Below, piece after piece: positions 1 through 9,303 of a DNA stretch of 64,000 bases. Position numbers and translations under genes: made by a program. The notes beneath the pieces are model-generated. The model was given only the letters and a program-made list of their open reading frames with translations, was not told the DNA's origin and did not search any database. The DNA comes from Streptomyces sp. NBC_00659 (lineage in GTDB: Bacteria; Actinomycetota; Actinomycetes; Streptomycetales; Streptomycetaceae): positions 9,176,001-9,240,000 of the forward strand of contig NZ_CP109031.1 of NCBI RefSeq assembly GCF_036226925.1. Direction: 5' to 3'. Positions within the stretch are counted from its first letter, which is position 1. Each line of letters opens with the position of its first letter.

Positions 1-885
1 CTGCTGAAGGTGTGGTCGCTGTGGACCCGGGAGCACTGGATCGATCCGGCCACCGGCCGGCGGGTCCCCGCCCCCGCCGACGGCGAGTTCGGCGAACGGC
101 CCTACGACGCTCCCGTCGAGGGACCCGTCCTCTTCGACCCGGACGACGACCACGGCCTCTACCAGCCCGACGCCTGGGAGGAGCCCGCACCCCTCGGAGA
201 CGACCGCGTCATGTTCTTCGACCCGCGCGGCGTGGTGGTCCTGGAGCGCAATGGCGCGGCGGCCGACGGGCCGACGGGTTCCGAGGCGGTTTCCCGGGGC
301 CAGGGCGATCCCTGGTTCGCGGGGCCGGCGGCAGCCGAAGCCCCGCTGGATGCCGCCCGCTTGGAGGAGGCGTTCGGTCCGGACGGGTTGGCGCTGCTGA
401 CGCGGGACCAACTGCCCGCCGCGCTGAAGCACGCGCCCACACGGGAGTTGGCCGCCACGGCGGGGCTGCCGACGTGGTTCGTCGCGGGAGTTGCCACATT
501 CACCCTGGCCTGGAACGACGGGAAGGCGCATGGGCTGGAGCCCGACGAGAACGGCCTGCTGCACCTGGGCACATTCGAGCTGGCGTACGCCGACACCGGC
601 CGGGTGCTCGTCCACCCCGAGACGGGCGCGGTATCCATGGTGCGCAACGGCCAGGGCCCGTTCCCCTTCGCCCGGGACACCGAGACCTTCGTACGACTGC
701 TGGAGGCGGTGTACCGCTTCATGGGCGCCTGCTGGAACCCCTACCCAGGCGAGTGCGGCGAGCGGGACTTTCTGGCCGAGGTCGCCGCTCTCGAACCGCT
801 CACGGTGAACGAGGAAGCGCCCGCTCAGAACGTCTGGGAGCACCTGTTCGCCGCCATCGTCGAACTCAGCGCTTGGGGCTTCTGA
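1..885 (+). CDS. SUKH-4 family immunity-like protein, 5' end cut by window
   Basis: The frame is open from base 1, so the gene probably begins before the window; GTG at position 10 is only the first visible start codon. The C-terminal half reads like SUKH-4 proteins: a segment GLPTWFVAG, then LLHLGTFE, a block DTGRVLVHPETGAV and a final FVRLLEAVYRF helix. SUKH proteins usually protect cells against polymorphic or contact-dependent toxins, but no toxin gene is adjacent here. The first visible residues (REHWIDPATGRRV) look internal rather than N-terminal. The family call is by pattern recognition; the partner toxin is unknown. Confidence 0.6.
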   Translation: MLKVWSLWTREHWIDPATGRRVPAPADGEFGERPYDAPVEGPVLFDPDDDHGLYQPDAWEEPAPLGDDRVMFFDPRGVVVLERNGAAADGPTGSEAVSRGQGDPWFAGPAAAEAPLDAARLEEAFGPDGLALLTRDQLPAALKHAPTRELAATAGLPTWFVAGVATFTLAWNDGKAHGLEPDENGLLHLGTFELAYADTGRVLVHPETGAVSMVRNGQGPFPFARDTETFVRLLEAVYRFMGACWNPYPGECGERDFLAEVAALEPLTVNEEAPAQNVWEHLFAAIVELSAWGF

Positions 886-1001
886 CCGAGTGAAGCCGAC
901 TCCGTCCGGGCGTGAGCGGGGCGGCTCGGTCGTCGTACGGGGAGCGGAATCCGCCGTTGTCGCCGATCCTGTGGGGGAGACTCCGGCCCGATGGGATCGT
1001 C

Positions 1002-1904
1002 ATGTCTGATGCAGCCACGCGCGCGGAGCGGCGGGTCGCGCTGGTCCGGGACGATGTGTCCGGCCGTCTGGCGCTGGCGCAGGAGTTCTACACGCACTCC
1101 TCCGAGCCCCTGCGCCGGTACGGTCACGCCGAGCTGAGCTTTCTGCGCTGGTCCGCGGCGCGCGGGGTGCTCGCGCCGAGGTCCGGTGACCGTCCGGGCA
1201 GCGCATGGTGGCGTTCCGTGAACGAGGGGCTCCTCAGGGACAAGGTGGAGGCGGGCCTCCTGTGTGCCGGTGCCCCGGGGCAGGCGAGCGCCAAGAGCGT
1301 CGAGTACTGGGTGGACTGCGTGCGGGACCCGTCGCCCGCCGCCTGGTACCGCGCCCACAACGCCAGCATCGTCGCCGGTTATCTGCGCCATGAGGACCTG
1401 GCCGTGCCGGAGTCGCAGGTGGAGCGGTTCATGATGAACGTCGCCCTGCTGCGCGTGCTGTTCACCCACGCCATGCTGGTACGGCCGCGGCTCGCGCTCG
1501 GGTGGCTGGGGCCGCTCGGGCCACGGCTGGTGGACCCTCGCTACCGGACCGTGAAGTGGTTTCTCGACCTCGGCCGGTCCTTCCCGGCGGTGTACCCGGT
1601 CACCCTGCCCACCGTGGACACGATCCTCGACGAGCACGCCGTCGCCCGGATGCTCGACTACGGCGTCATCGCCCCCCGGCTGCCGGCGCTGTACGCGTTC
1701 TCGGCCGCCGCACTCGAAGAACCCCGGCTGACGGCCTTCCTGGACGCGGGTGTGCCGGCCTACGTCTGGACCACGGCGGAGCGACCGCTCTGGTACGTCG
1801 GCAACACGGGCGCTCACCTGCGGTTCATCGCCCGGGTGACAGGCGCGCACCTGAGCTGGCCTCCGTCACCGGCCGGCCGTCGCAGGAGTTCACGGCACGG
1901 CTGA
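1002..1904 (+). CDS. Conserved Streptomyces protein of unknown function
   Basis: A protein of 300 residues beginning MSDAATRAERR. The ATG at 1002 is chosen over in-frame starts from 912 because the region before it is unlike a conserved N-terminus. It contains a YGHAELSFLRW segment and a PGSAWWRSVNEG motif that I recognise from conserved Streptomyces proteins of unknown role. There is no signal peptide; one mildly hydrophobic stretch occurs near the middle. The C-terminal tail is basic and serine-rich. It lies on the same strand as the next gene with about 100 bases between them. No function is assigned. Confidence 0.7.
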   Translation: MSDAATRAERRVALVRDDVSGRLALAQEFYTHSSEPLRRYGHAELSFLRWSAARGVLAPRSGDRPGSAWWRSVNEGLLRDKVEAGLLCAGAPGQASAKSVEYWVDCVRDPSPAAWYRAHNASIVAGYLRHEDLAVPESQVERFMMNVALLRVLFTHAMLVRPRLALGWLGPLGPRLVDPRYRTVKWFLDLGRSFPAVYPVTLPTVDTILDEHAVARMLDYGVIAPRLPALYAFSAAALEEPRLTAFLDAGVPAYVWTTAERPLWYVGNTGAHLRFIARVTGAHLSWPPSPAGRRRSSRHG

Positions 1905-2004
1905 AGGAACTCCCGCGGCCGTGCGACGGGCTCCGGAGAGGTGTCGTACACCGCCGCCACGCCCGGGACAGCCGCCCCGAATCGCGGTCTGGCACGCTGG
2001 TGGG

Positions 2005-2796
2005 GTGCAGCCCATCCCCGTCACGCCCGAGGCGCCGGTCGCCGTGCGCAACCCGCTCCTCACCCAGCGATGGCTCGACCTCGCGTTCCTCCACTGGGCC
2101 GTCGATCCCGAGGCCGTCGCGCCGCTGCTGCCGCGCGGACTCGTTCCCGACACGCACGACGGCGTCACCTACGTGGGCCTTGTCGCGTTCCGGATGGACA
2201 AAGTGGGGTGGCTCGGCTTTCCCGGGGTGCCGTATCTCGGCTCCTTCCCCGAGACCAACGTGCGCCTCTACTCGGTCGACGAGCACGGACGCCGAGGAGT
2301 CGTCTTCAGGTCCATGGACGCCTCGCGGCTCGTGCCGGTGGTCATCGGACGCCTCGGTTTCCGGCTCCCGTACCTCTGGTCCCGTATGCGGGTCCGGGCC
2401 GACGGCGACCTGGTCACGTACAAGAGTTCCCGGCACCGGCCCGGCACCTCCCGGGCGTACAGCCGGATCGCCGTGAGAGTCGGCCGGCCCATCGCGGAGC
2501 CCACCGAGCTGGAGCACTTCCTCACGGCCCGATGGGGCATGCACAACGCCTTCTCCGGCGGAACGGGCTACGTCGCCAACGAACACCCGCGCTGGCCGCT
2601 CCACCACGCGGAGCTGGTCTCCTGCGAGGAGAACCTCCTCGCGGCCGCCGGAATCCCGGCACCCGACGAACCACCGGTCAGCGTCCTGTACTCGCCCGGT
2701 GTCCCGGTACGCCTCGGCAGACCCACCGGCCTCACGCCCCGCGGACCGGCCTCCGTCCCGCCCGCCGCACCGGCGAGCCCGCGGACCGCCGGGTGA
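2005..2796 (+). CDS. YqjF family protein (DUF2071)
   Basis: About 263 residues. The N-terminus has the family pattern LLTQRWLDLAFLHWAVDPEAV followed by LLPRGLVPDTHDG and YVGLVAFRM. Further on is SFPETNVRLYS and a C-terminal HHAELVSCEENLL block, both typical of DUF2071/YqjF. The family is usually about 240 residues, so the length fits, apart from a proline-rich tail. The GTG at 2005 is the most plausible start, giving VQPIPVTPEAPV; no strong ribosome site precedes it. The biochemical function of the family is unknown, though the fold resembles acetoacetate decarboxylase. Confidence 0.82.
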   Translation: MQPIPVTPEAPVAVRNPLLTQRWLDLAFLHWAVDPEAVAPLLPRGLVPDTHDGVTYVGLVAFRMDKVGWLGFPGVPYLGSFPETNVRLYSVDEHGRRGVVFRSMDASRLVPVVIGRLGFRLPYLWSRMRVRADGDLVTYKSSRHRPGTSRAYSRIAVRVGRPIAEPTELEHFLTARWGMHNAFSGGTGYVANEHPRWPLHHAELVSCEENLLAAAGIPAPDEPPVSVLYSPGVPVRLGRPTGLTPRGPASVPPAAPASPRTAG

Positions 2797-2891
2797 AGCC
2801 GGGTTCCGTCCCCACGACTGGGCCGGGGCGCGGGCCGCTTCCGATCCGGACGCGGTGAGCGCCGGCTCGCGTCCGGAACGGGTTTCCGCAC

Positions 2892-2919
2892 CCCCGGTCC
2901 GTGCCGTCACGGACCGGGG
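2892..2919. terminator. Bidirectional hairpin terminator
   Basis: A perfect 12-bp inverted repeat (ccccggtccgtg / cacggaccgggg) with a 4-base loop lies between the convergent DUF2071 and TerD genes. A second 9-bp hairpin follows at 2936-2958 (ggccgaaga / tcttcggcc). GC-rich hairpins without a T-run are the usual Streptomyces terminator form. Confidence 0.7.
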
Positions 2920-3030
2920 TTCACTTGCGGGTCATGGCCGAAGACCCGTTCTTCGGCCGGCCTCGGCCGACAGCGCGGACCCTTCGGTGCGGACGCGAGC
3001 GCCCGTACGGCACCGGCCTCGGTGCGCGGC

Positions 3031-3615
3031 CTACTTGCTCAACGCGAAGCGCATCAGGGCGCTTTCGTCACCCTGCTTGATCTTTCCCGTCACGTTGATC
3101 ACTTCGAGCTTCCAGGCACCGTCGACCCGCACGGCCTTGGCCACGGCGCAGGCGTTGTCCTGGGTGAGCAGGCTGGGCCAGACGTCCGCGACCTGCTGGG
3201 TGCTGCCACCGGTCGCGTCGTAGACCTTGAAACTGATGTTGCGTGCCTTCTGGAAGGAGCTTCCCTTCTTGAAGGCGGCGGCGACGAACACGATGGACGT
3301 GATGTGCGCAGGGACGCGTGCGAACTCCACCGAGACGGTTTCGTCGTCGCCGTCGCCGTGCCCGGTCTGGTTGTCGCCGCTGTGTACCAGGGAGCCGTTG
3401 CCCATGGGGTCGAGTGAATCGAGGCCGGCCAGGCGTACCGGGTCCGGGCCGTGCATGGCGACGGCGATCAGATCCAGGTCGGTGCCGCTCTTGCGGCGGA
3501 GCATTCCCACGACTCCTCCGCTGCTGCCTGCCGTGGCGTCCCAGGACACCCCGATGGACAGGCGAGTCACTCCGTCCAGGTCTGCGGGTCCGTCTTCCTT
3601 GGTGAGCGTGATCAT
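3031..3615 (-). CDS. TerD family (tellurium-resistance-like) protein
   Basis: A protein of 194 residues starting MITLTKEDGPADLDG, the standard TerD N-terminus. It has the paired Ca2+-binding blocks of the family: SIGVSWDA and GTDLDLIAVAM early, then SLVHSGDNQTGHGDGDDE in the middle, followed by FVAAAF. TerD-domain proteins act in stress responses and tellurite resistance, often with several paralogues in Streptomyces. A GGAGGA ribosome site lies about eight bases before the ATG at 3615. It stands alone, without terABC or other ter genes nearby, so it is probably one of the dispersed paralogues. Confidence 0.9.
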   Translation of the reverse strand: MITLTKEDGPADLDGVTRLSIGVSWDATAGSSGGVVGMLRRKSGTDLDLIAVAMHGPDPVRLAGLDSLDPMGNGSLVHSGDNQTGHGDGDDETVSVEFARVPAHITSIVFVAAAFKKGSSFQKARNISFKVYDATGGSTQQVADVWPSLLTQDNACAVAKAVRVDGAWKLEVINVTGKIKQGDESALMRFALSK

Positions 3616-3971
3616 GGGTGGGCCATCCTCCGGTGAAAAGGGACTACACCTCGCAGAGTGTGCCTTGTCCTCGATCGGTTCCCCGCTCGGGGGCCCGAGT
3701 TGTGCCGCGCCGGCGTTCCGGGGCCGCCCGAGGGTACCTGCCCCTGTGCCGCTTTCCACCGCCCGGCCGTCTGGTCCACCGATGGGCGACGTGTCGAGCC
3801 CAACGGCTGTGGCCCGGACGCCCGCTGTGTCAGGCAGTGCCCAACAGGCCCCGAACACAGGGCCGTTCAGCCCAACGGCCACAGACCTTCGGCATCCGGC
3901 ACCGCCCGGCGTCCGGGACGAGAGTCAGGGACGTCAGACAACGAACCGACTGCCCCGAAGGGACCATCACC

Positions 3972-4601
3972 ATGGCCGTGCACGAGCAGCCTCGCCGGAG
4001 CTCCGGCCTCCGTCTGCCGTCGTTCCGCGGGAACAGGACCACCGCCGGGTCGCGGTCGGACGTGTCGGCAGGCACCGACACGAGCACCGCGCGGGCCTAC
4101 GCCCTCGCGTCCCTGCGTCTGCTCACCGGGTTCGTCTTCCTGTGGGCCTTCCTCGACAAGACCTTCGGCCTCGGCTACGCCACCCCGTCCGGCAAGGGGT
4201 GGACCGACGGCGGATCGCCGACCAAGGGCTTCCTCGGTTCCGTCGCGGCGGGACCGATGAAGTCCACCTTCCACTCCTGGGCCGGGGACACCTGGGCCGA
4301 CTGGCTGTTCATGCTCGGCCTGCTCGCCATCGGCCTCGCTCTGGTCGCGGGCGTCGCGCTGCGGATCGCCGCCGTCGCGGGCACCGCGATGATGGGGCTG
4401 ATGTGGATCGCCGAATGGCCCCCCGCCAGGCACCTCGCGGACGGCTCGCCGAGCATGTCCACCAACCCGTTCGTCGACTACCACGTCGTCTACGCCATCG
4501 CCCTGATCGTGCTGGCCGCCGTCGCCGCCGGTGACGTACTGGGCCTGGGCAGGCTCTGGGCGAGGCTGCCGATCGTCCGCGACCACGGCTGGCTGCGTTG
4601 A
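3972..4601 (+). CDS. DoxX-like integral membrane protein
   Basis: A protein of 209 residues. A polar N-terminus of about 45 residues precedes four hydrophobic helices, the first reading ASLRLLTGFVFLWAFLDKTFG, as in DoxX-like quinone-oxidoreductase subunits. Other helices occur around LFMLGLLAIGLALVAG, AGTAMMGLMW and VVYAIALIVLAAVAAG. The loop NPFVDYHVVY is also common in the family. Such proteins are thought to take part in membrane redox processes, but the substrate cannot be told from sequence. It is divergent from terD and convergent with sugC, so it is likely a single-gene unit. Confidence 0.8.
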   Translation: MAVHEQPRRSSGLRLPSFRGNRTTAGSRSDVSAGTDTSTARAYALASLRLLTGFVFLWAFLDKTFGLGYATPSGKGWTDGGSPTKGFLGSVAAGPMKSTFHSWAGDTWADWLFMLGLLAIGLALVAGVALRIAAVAGTAMMGLMWIAEWPPARHLADGSPSMSTNPFVDYHVVYAIALIVLAAVAAGDVLGLGRLWARLPIVRDHGWLR

Positions 4602-4609
4602 CCCTCGCG

Positions 4610-4650
4610 GCGCGGTGGGCTTCGGGAGTCCCGTCCGAAGCCCACCGCGC
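4610..4650. terminator. Strong hairpin between convergent genes
   Basis: A perfect 16-bp inverted repeat (gcgcggtgggcttcgg and its complement) with a 9-base loop sits in the 70 bases between the DoxX-like gene and sugC. It can end transcription from both sides. Confidence 0.8.
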
Positions 4651-4671
4651 CCACACGTGTTCCCCGCCGGG

Positions 4672-5868
4672 TCAGCCGGCAGGTTCGTCGGACCGTGTCA
4701 GGCTGGCCCCGGAGGCCGGGTCGAAGACGTGCATGTGGGCGGTGTCCACCCAGAGTTGGGCTCGGTCGCCCTCGCGCACCCGCGTGGCGGCGTTGAGACG
4801 GGCGACGATCTGGTGCCCGCCCGCGCCGGTGTCGGTGATCCCCGAGTCGGCCGCGAGCTCGGCGAGTTCGGAGGTTTCGGTGGGCTGCCCTTCGTCCTCG
4901 GTGAAGTAGGCGTAGACATCGGATCCCAGGGATTCGATCACGTCGATGTCCACGCTGAAGGTCGTACCCGATCCGGCCTTGCCCTGGTCCACCAGGGCGG
5001 CGTCCTCGAAGGCCTCCGGACGCAGCCCCACGATCAGGTCCCTGGGGGCGTCGTGCCGCTCTAGGGCGCGGCGCAGCCGGTCGCCGAGTTCGAGGTCGCC
5101 CACCGAAGTGCGCAGGCGGCCTCCCTCCGCGGTGGCGTGCAGGAAGTTCATCGAGGGCGAACCGATGAACCCCGCGACGAAGAGGTTCCTGGGCTGCTCG
5201 TAGAGGTGTTGCGGGGTACCGATCTGCTGCACCAATCCGCCGCGCAACACCACCACCCGGTCGCCCAGCGTCATGGCTTCGGTCTGGTCGTGGGTGACGT
5301 AGACCGTGGTGCTGCCCAGGCGTTGCTGGAGGCGGGAGATCTGGGTGCGCATCTGGACGCGGAGCTTCGCGTCCAGGTTGGACAGCGGCTCGTCCATCAG
5401 GAACGCCTTCGGGTCGCGCACGATGGCCCGCCCCATCGCCACCCGCTGGCGCTGACCGCCGGAGAGGTTGGCGGGCTTGCGGTCCAGATGTTCCGTCAGG
5501 TCGAGGATGCGGGCGGCCTCTTCGACCTTCTCGCGGATGGTCGCCTTGTCCACCTTGGCCAGCCGGAGCGCGAAACCCATGTTGTCGCGCACGCTCATGT
5601 GCGGGTAGAGGGCGTAGCTCTGGAAGACCATGGCGATGTCGCGGTCCTTCGGGCTCCTGTCGTTGACGACCTGCCCGTCGATCAGGAGGTTGCCCTCGGT
5701 GATGTCCTCCAGCCCGGCGATCATGTTGAGGGTGGTGGACTTACCGCAGCCGGACGGACCGACGAGGATGACGAACTCGCCGTCCCCCACGGTGAGGTTG
5801 ACGTCCTTCACCGCCACCGCACCATCGGGGTAGCGCTTGGTGATGCCTTCGAGAACGATCTCTGCCAC
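4672..5868 (-). CDS. sugC: Sugar ABC importer ATPase, SugC/UgpC type
   Basis: A protein of 398 residues with a GTG start at 5868 (VAEIVLEGITKRYPDG) and AAGGA eight bases upstream. It has Walker A GPSGCGKST, Q-loop MVFQSYALYPHM, signature LSGGQRQR, Walker B AFLMDEPLSNLDA and H-loop VYVTHDQTEAMTL, followed by a C-terminal MalK-like regulatory domain. It closely resembles mycobacterial SugC, the ATPase of the LpqY-SugABC trehalose importer. It is the last gene of the four-gene operon, 38 bases after sugB. Many Streptomyces sugar importers share one ATPase (MsiK); this operon carries its own. A terminator follows. Confidence 0.9.
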   Translation of the reverse strand: MAEIVLEGITKRYPDGAVAVKDVNLTVGDGEFVILVGPSGCGKSTTLNMIAGLEDITEGNLLIDGQVVNDRSPKDRDIAMVFQSYALYPHMSVRDNMGFALRLAKVDKATIREKVEEAARILDLTEHLDRKPANLSGGQRQRVAMGRAIVRDPKAFLMDEPLSNLDAKLRVQMRTQISRLQQRLGSTTVYVTHDQTEAMTLGDRVVVLRGGLVQQIGTPQHLYEQPRNLFVAGFIGSPSMNFLHATAEGGRLRTSVGDLELGDRLRRALERHDAPRDLIVGLRPEAFEDAALVDQGKAGSGTTFSVDIDVIESLGSDVYAYFTEDEGQPTETSELAELAADSGITDTGAGGHQIVARLNAATRVREGDRAQLWVDTAHMHVFDPASGASLTRSDEPAG

Positions 5869-5906
5869 GGTCGGTCCTTCTTGTCCTGACGAACGGCTGC
5901 CGCCGG

Positions 5907-6740
5907 TCAGCCCTTGACGGCTCCGGAGGTGAGCCCGGCCACGATGCGCCGCTGGAAGAGCAGCACGAAGACGATGATGGGGATGGTGATCACCACGGCG
6001 GCGGCGGCGATCGAGCCGGTGGGCTGGGCGAACTGACTGCTCCCGGTGAAGAAGGCGATGGCCGCCGGCACGGTCCGGGCCGCCGAGGTCGAGGTCAGCG
6101 AGATCGCGAAGAGGAAGTCGTTCCAGCAGAAGATGAACACCAGGATCGCGGTGGTGAACACGCCCGGCGCCGCGAGCGGAGCGATCACCAGCCGGAACGC
6201 CTGCGCCGGGGTGGCCCCGTCCACCTTGGCCGCCTTCTCCAAGTCCCAGGGGATCTCCCGGAAGAAGGCCGACAGGGTGTAGATGGCGAGCGGCAGCGAG
6301 AAGGTCATGTACGGGATGATCAGACCGGTCCAGGTGTCGAAGATGCCGATGATCCGCTCGATGTTGAACAGCGGCGAGACCAGTGAGATGGGCGGGAACA
6401 TGGCGATCAGCAGCGACATGCCGATCAGCAGCCTTTTGCCGGGGAAGCGGAGCCGGGCGACGGCATAGGCCGCCATGGTGCCCAGCACCACCGCGATCAC
6501 CGTGGAGATCAGGGCGATGCCGATGGAGTTGATCAGCGCGCGGGTGAACTCGGAGGTCTGGAAGATCCCGCGGTAGTTCTCCCAGGTCCACTTGGTCGGG
6601 ATGAAGCTGCCGTCGGTGAGGGTGCTGGGGTCCTTGAAGGACAGAGAGACGATCCAGCAGACCGGGAACAGGGCATAGACGATCACGATGATGTTGACCA
6701 GGGCCCACCCCGTCATCCTCCGTCGTCCGGCGGCGGACAT
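5907..6740 (-). CDS. sugB: Sugar ABC importer permease, SugB type
   Basis: A protein of 277 residues ([17 protein letters not shown]) with six predicted membrane helices. The permease EAA loop, [18 protein letters not shown], contacts the ATPase. It has the typical extracytoplasmic start of MalG-like subunits ([10 protein letters not shown]). The ATG overlaps the TGA of the upstream permease gene (TGATG), which implies translational coupling. With sugA it should form the membrane channel of the disaccharide importer. Confidence in the permease role is high; trehalose as substrate is inferred from the whole operon. Confidence 0.9.
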   Translation of the reverse strand: MSAAGRRRMTGWALVNIIVIVYALFPVCWIVSLSFKDPSTLTDGSFIPTKWTWENYRGIFQTSEFTRALINSIGIALISTVIAVVLGTMAAYAVARLRFPGKRLLIGMSLLIAMFPPISLVSPLFNIERIIGIFDTWTGLIIPYMTFSLPLAIYTLSAFFREIPWDLEKAAKVDGATPAQAFRLVIAPLAAPGVFTTAILVFIFCWNDFLFAISLTSTSAARTVPAAIAFFTGSSQFAQPTGSIAAAAVVITIPIIVFVLLFQRRIVAGLTSGAVKG

Positions 6741-7681
6741 CAGCGTCCCCCTTCCTGGGAGCCGGGCGCTGCCGCCCCGAACAGTTTGATGAAGGCGAAG
6801 GCGATCAACGCCACGCACAGGAAGATGAGTACGGAGATGGCCGAGCCGATGCCGAGGTTGAGCGCGGTGAAGAGGTTGTCGTAGCCCAGGATGGACACCG
6901 AGCCGGTGTTGTGCGCGCCGGACGTGAGGATGTAGATGTTGTCGAAGATCCGGAAGGCGTCCAGGGTCCGGAAGAGCAGGGCGACCAGGATGGCCGGCTT
7001 CATCAGGGGGACGGTCACCAGGAAGAAGCGCTGCCAGGCTCCGGCGCCGTCCACCTGGGCAGCGCGCAGCGTCTCCTCCGGCACCAGGGCGAGGCCGGCG
7101 AGCAGCAGCAGGGCCATGAACGGGGTGGTCTTCCACACCTCGGCCAGGATGATCAGGCCGATGGCGGGCCACTGTTCGGTGAGGGGAGCGTCACCGGAGG
7201 GCAGGAGATCGGCCAGGTAGCCGGTTTCCGGGGTCCAGGCGTACTGCCAGGAGTAGGCGGCGACCACGGTGACGATGCCGTACGGGATCAGGATGGCGGT
7301 GCGAACCGTCCCGCGGCCGAAGATGGTGCGGTGCATCACCAGCGCCAGGGCGAATCCGAGGACGAGTTCCACGAGCACGGAGACCACGGTGATGAACACC
7401 GTCACCCACAGGGCCTGCCACCAGAACTCCGAGGACAGCACTGCGCCGTAGTTGCTGAGGCCGACGAACTCCGCCTGTTGCGGGAAGCGCAGGTCATAGC
7501 GCTGGAGCGATAGGTAGATCGCGTAGACGATGGGGTAGGCGGTGACGGCGAGCATGACGATCACGGCCGGTGCGCACAGCAGCCAGCCCAACCGGCGCTC
7601 CTGCCGGGCCCCTTCGGACAGGGCACGGCCGTCCTTGGGTCCCGTTGCCTTCCTGGGGGCGGTCGGCGCCGACGGGGTCAC
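6740..7681 (-). CDS. sugA: Sugar ABC importer permease, SugA type
   Basis: A protein of 313 residues with a GTG start at 7681 that overlaps the last four bases of the lipoprotein gene (GTGA). After a polar N-terminus of about 30 residues comes [19 protein letters not shown], the classic MalF/SugA first helix, then five more helices. The EAA loop is present as [18 protein letters not shown]. It pairs with SugB to form the transmembrane channel. The order binding protein, permease, permease, ATPase matches lpqY-sugABC of mycobacteria. Confidence 0.9.
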   Translation of the reverse strand: MTPSAPTAPRKATGPKDGRALSEGARQERRLGWLLCAPAVIVMLAVTAYPIVYAIYLSLQRYDLRFPQQAEFVGLSNYGAVLSSEFWWQALWVTVFITVVSVLVELVLGFALALVMHRTIFGRGTVRTAILIPYGIVTVVAAYSWQYAWTPETGYLADLLPSGDAPLTEQWPAIGLIILAEVWKTTPFMALLLLAGLALVPEETLRAAQVDGAGAWQRFFLVTVPLMKPAILVALLFRTLDAFRIFDNIYILTSGAHNTGSVSILGYDNLFTALNLGIGSAISVLIFLCVALIAFAFIKLFGAAAPGSQEGGR

Positions 7682-8952
7682 GGGATCAGCCCCTTCGAGT
7701 TGAGGGCGTCCTTGATCTGGCCGCTGATCTTCCGCACGTCCGGTCTCGGCTCGATCCCGTTCGGCGGCGACAGGGTGTGCGAGATCGCGATGGACACGTT
7801 CTGGTAGGCGGGGGTCTTGGGCCGGATGCTGGCGTTCTCCAGGGCCGCCAGAACGGTGGAGGCGAAGGGGTAGTTCTTGACCAGGGCAGGGTCCGAGTAG
7901 AGCGGGCGGAGCGTCGGCGGGAGCCCGCCCTCGAGCGCCGCGGTCAACTGGTTCTGCCGGTTCCGCAGGCACAGCGCCGCCTCGAAGGCGAACGCGGAGT
8001 GGCGGGTGTAGGCGCCGACGGCCAGGTCGATGCCGCCGATGGTGGGCTTGGCCGGCCGGCCCTTTTCGACCCCCGGGTAGGGCGCCCACCGGAACTGCTC
8101 GAAAAGCTTGGGGTTGTTGGCCTTCATCGAGGGATACACGAAGGGATAGTTGATCTCGAAGGCCGCGCTGCCGGACTCCATGGCCAGCCGGTTCTGGTCC
8201 TCCATCTGATTGGACAGGGAGGGGTCGGCTGCCGCCGAGGTGGCCAGGGTCTTCATGATCGAGGCCGCGCGTACGGCGGGTGGGCCCAGCCTGGGAGCCG
8301 TGGCGGTCGCGTTCAGGATGGAGCCGCCGGCGCTCTCCACAAGCGTGTTGAACCAGACCGTGAGTCCTTCGTACTGCGCGCCCTGGATCTCCACGTAGTG
8401 CGGCTTGCCCTGCTTCGCCAGGCGGCCGGCCATCAGGATCATCTCGGCCCAGGTCTCGGGCGGCGTGGGGACCAGATCCTTGCGATACCAGAGCAGTTGG
8501 GTGTTCGTGTTGTACGGGACTGCGTACAGCCGGCCCTTCCACGTAGCCGTCTGCAGCGGGACCTCCAGGGTGTCCCGGGTGGCCGCGGCGCGGTTGCTTC
8601 CGGTCCACGGCAGGATCCACTTGGCTTCCGCGAACTCGGCGGGCCAGGTGACGTCCAGCCCGATGATGTCGACCGTGTCGTCCTTGGCGGCCAGCCGGCG
8701 CACCAGTTGCTGGCGCTGCCCGTCCGCCGTACGGGGCAGCTTGTTGTAACTGATCCGGTAGCGCCCACCGGACTGCTTGGAACAGGCGCTCGCCGCACTG
8801 GCCAGCGCACCGGAATCATCCGGGAAGTTGTACCAGTTGAGGGTCACCGGCCCGCCGCCTCCGCTCCCGCAGCCGGCGAGCAGAGCCGCCGACAGGCACA
8901 GAGCGAGCAGAACCCGCAGGAGGCGGCCACGGATGCCGGACGACAGCGCCAC
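7678..8952 (-). CDS. lpqY: Solute-binding lipoprotein, LpqY-like (trehalose importer)
   Basis: A protein of 424 residues. The GTG at 8952 is chosen because AAGGAG lies seven bases upstream. A lipoprotein signal peptide ends in the lipobox LLAGC, with the lipidated Cys near residue 28. The mature protein begins with a beta strand LNWYNFPDD and contains LPRTADGQRQQLVRRLAAKDDTVD, VTWPAEFAEA and YNTNTQLLWYRKDL, which closely parallel mycobacterial LpqY, the trehalose-binding subunit. It is first in the operon and divergent from patB; the 350-base gap should hold the promoter. No LacI-type operator was recognised. Confidence 0.85.
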   Translation of the reverse strand: MALSSGIRGRLLRVLLALCLSAALLAGCGSGGGGPVTLNWYNFPDDSGALASAASACSKQSGGRYRISYNKLPRTADGQRQQLVRRLAAKDDTVDIIGLDVTWPAEFAEAKWILPWTGSNRAAATRDTLEVPLQTATWKGRLYAVPYNTNTQLLWYRKDLVPTPPETWAEMILMAGRLAKQGKPHYVEIQGAQYEGLTVWFNTLVESAGGSILNATATAPRLGPPAVRAASIMKTLATSAAADPSLSNQMEDQNRLAMESGSAAFEINYPFVYPSMKANNPKLFEQFRWAPYPGVEKGRPAKPTIGGIDLAVGAYTRHSAFAFEAALCLRNRQNQLTAALEGGLPPTLRPLYSDPALVKNYPFASTVLAALENASIRPKTPAYQNVSIAISHTLSPPNGIEPRPDVRKISGQIKDALNSKGLIP

Positions 8953-9303
8953 GCTCACACTCCTTCCGGACCAGTACGAGAAATCCGGACAAGCAGGGGA
9001 AGACCGGACGTGCGACAGGCTAGGCCCGCGACCGGCATCACCCCTCACGCCTCACCGACCCGTCATCCGATCGGCGGCGGAGAAGGCCCTCTCTGGGGCG
9101 GGCCTCACTCGCCGACGCGTCCGGCCCCGCACACCGGCCTCGCGTTGGTGCAACGCCGCACCGACAGGGCCGGCCGCACCTGCCACCGGATCCTGGAGAT
9201 CCATCGCGTCGGCCGGGAGCACCGGTTCGGCGGGTTCCACGAGGAACTCCTCACGCTCTGAAACGTCGTGTGACGAGCTCGTCGCCTTGGTTAGCATCCA
9301 GCC

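Noticed and set aside
825..1850. Minus-strand frame of 341 codons opposite the gene at 1002-1904
   Set aside because: Composition is His/Arg/Gly/Pro-rich without domains and the opposite strand is the conserved one.
7570..9261. Plus-strand open frame of 563 codons opposite lpqY and sugA
   Set aside because: It lies antisense to clearly conserved lpqY and has Gly/Arg-rich random composition; only the last 35 codons (9150-9261) lie outside known genes and show no family match.
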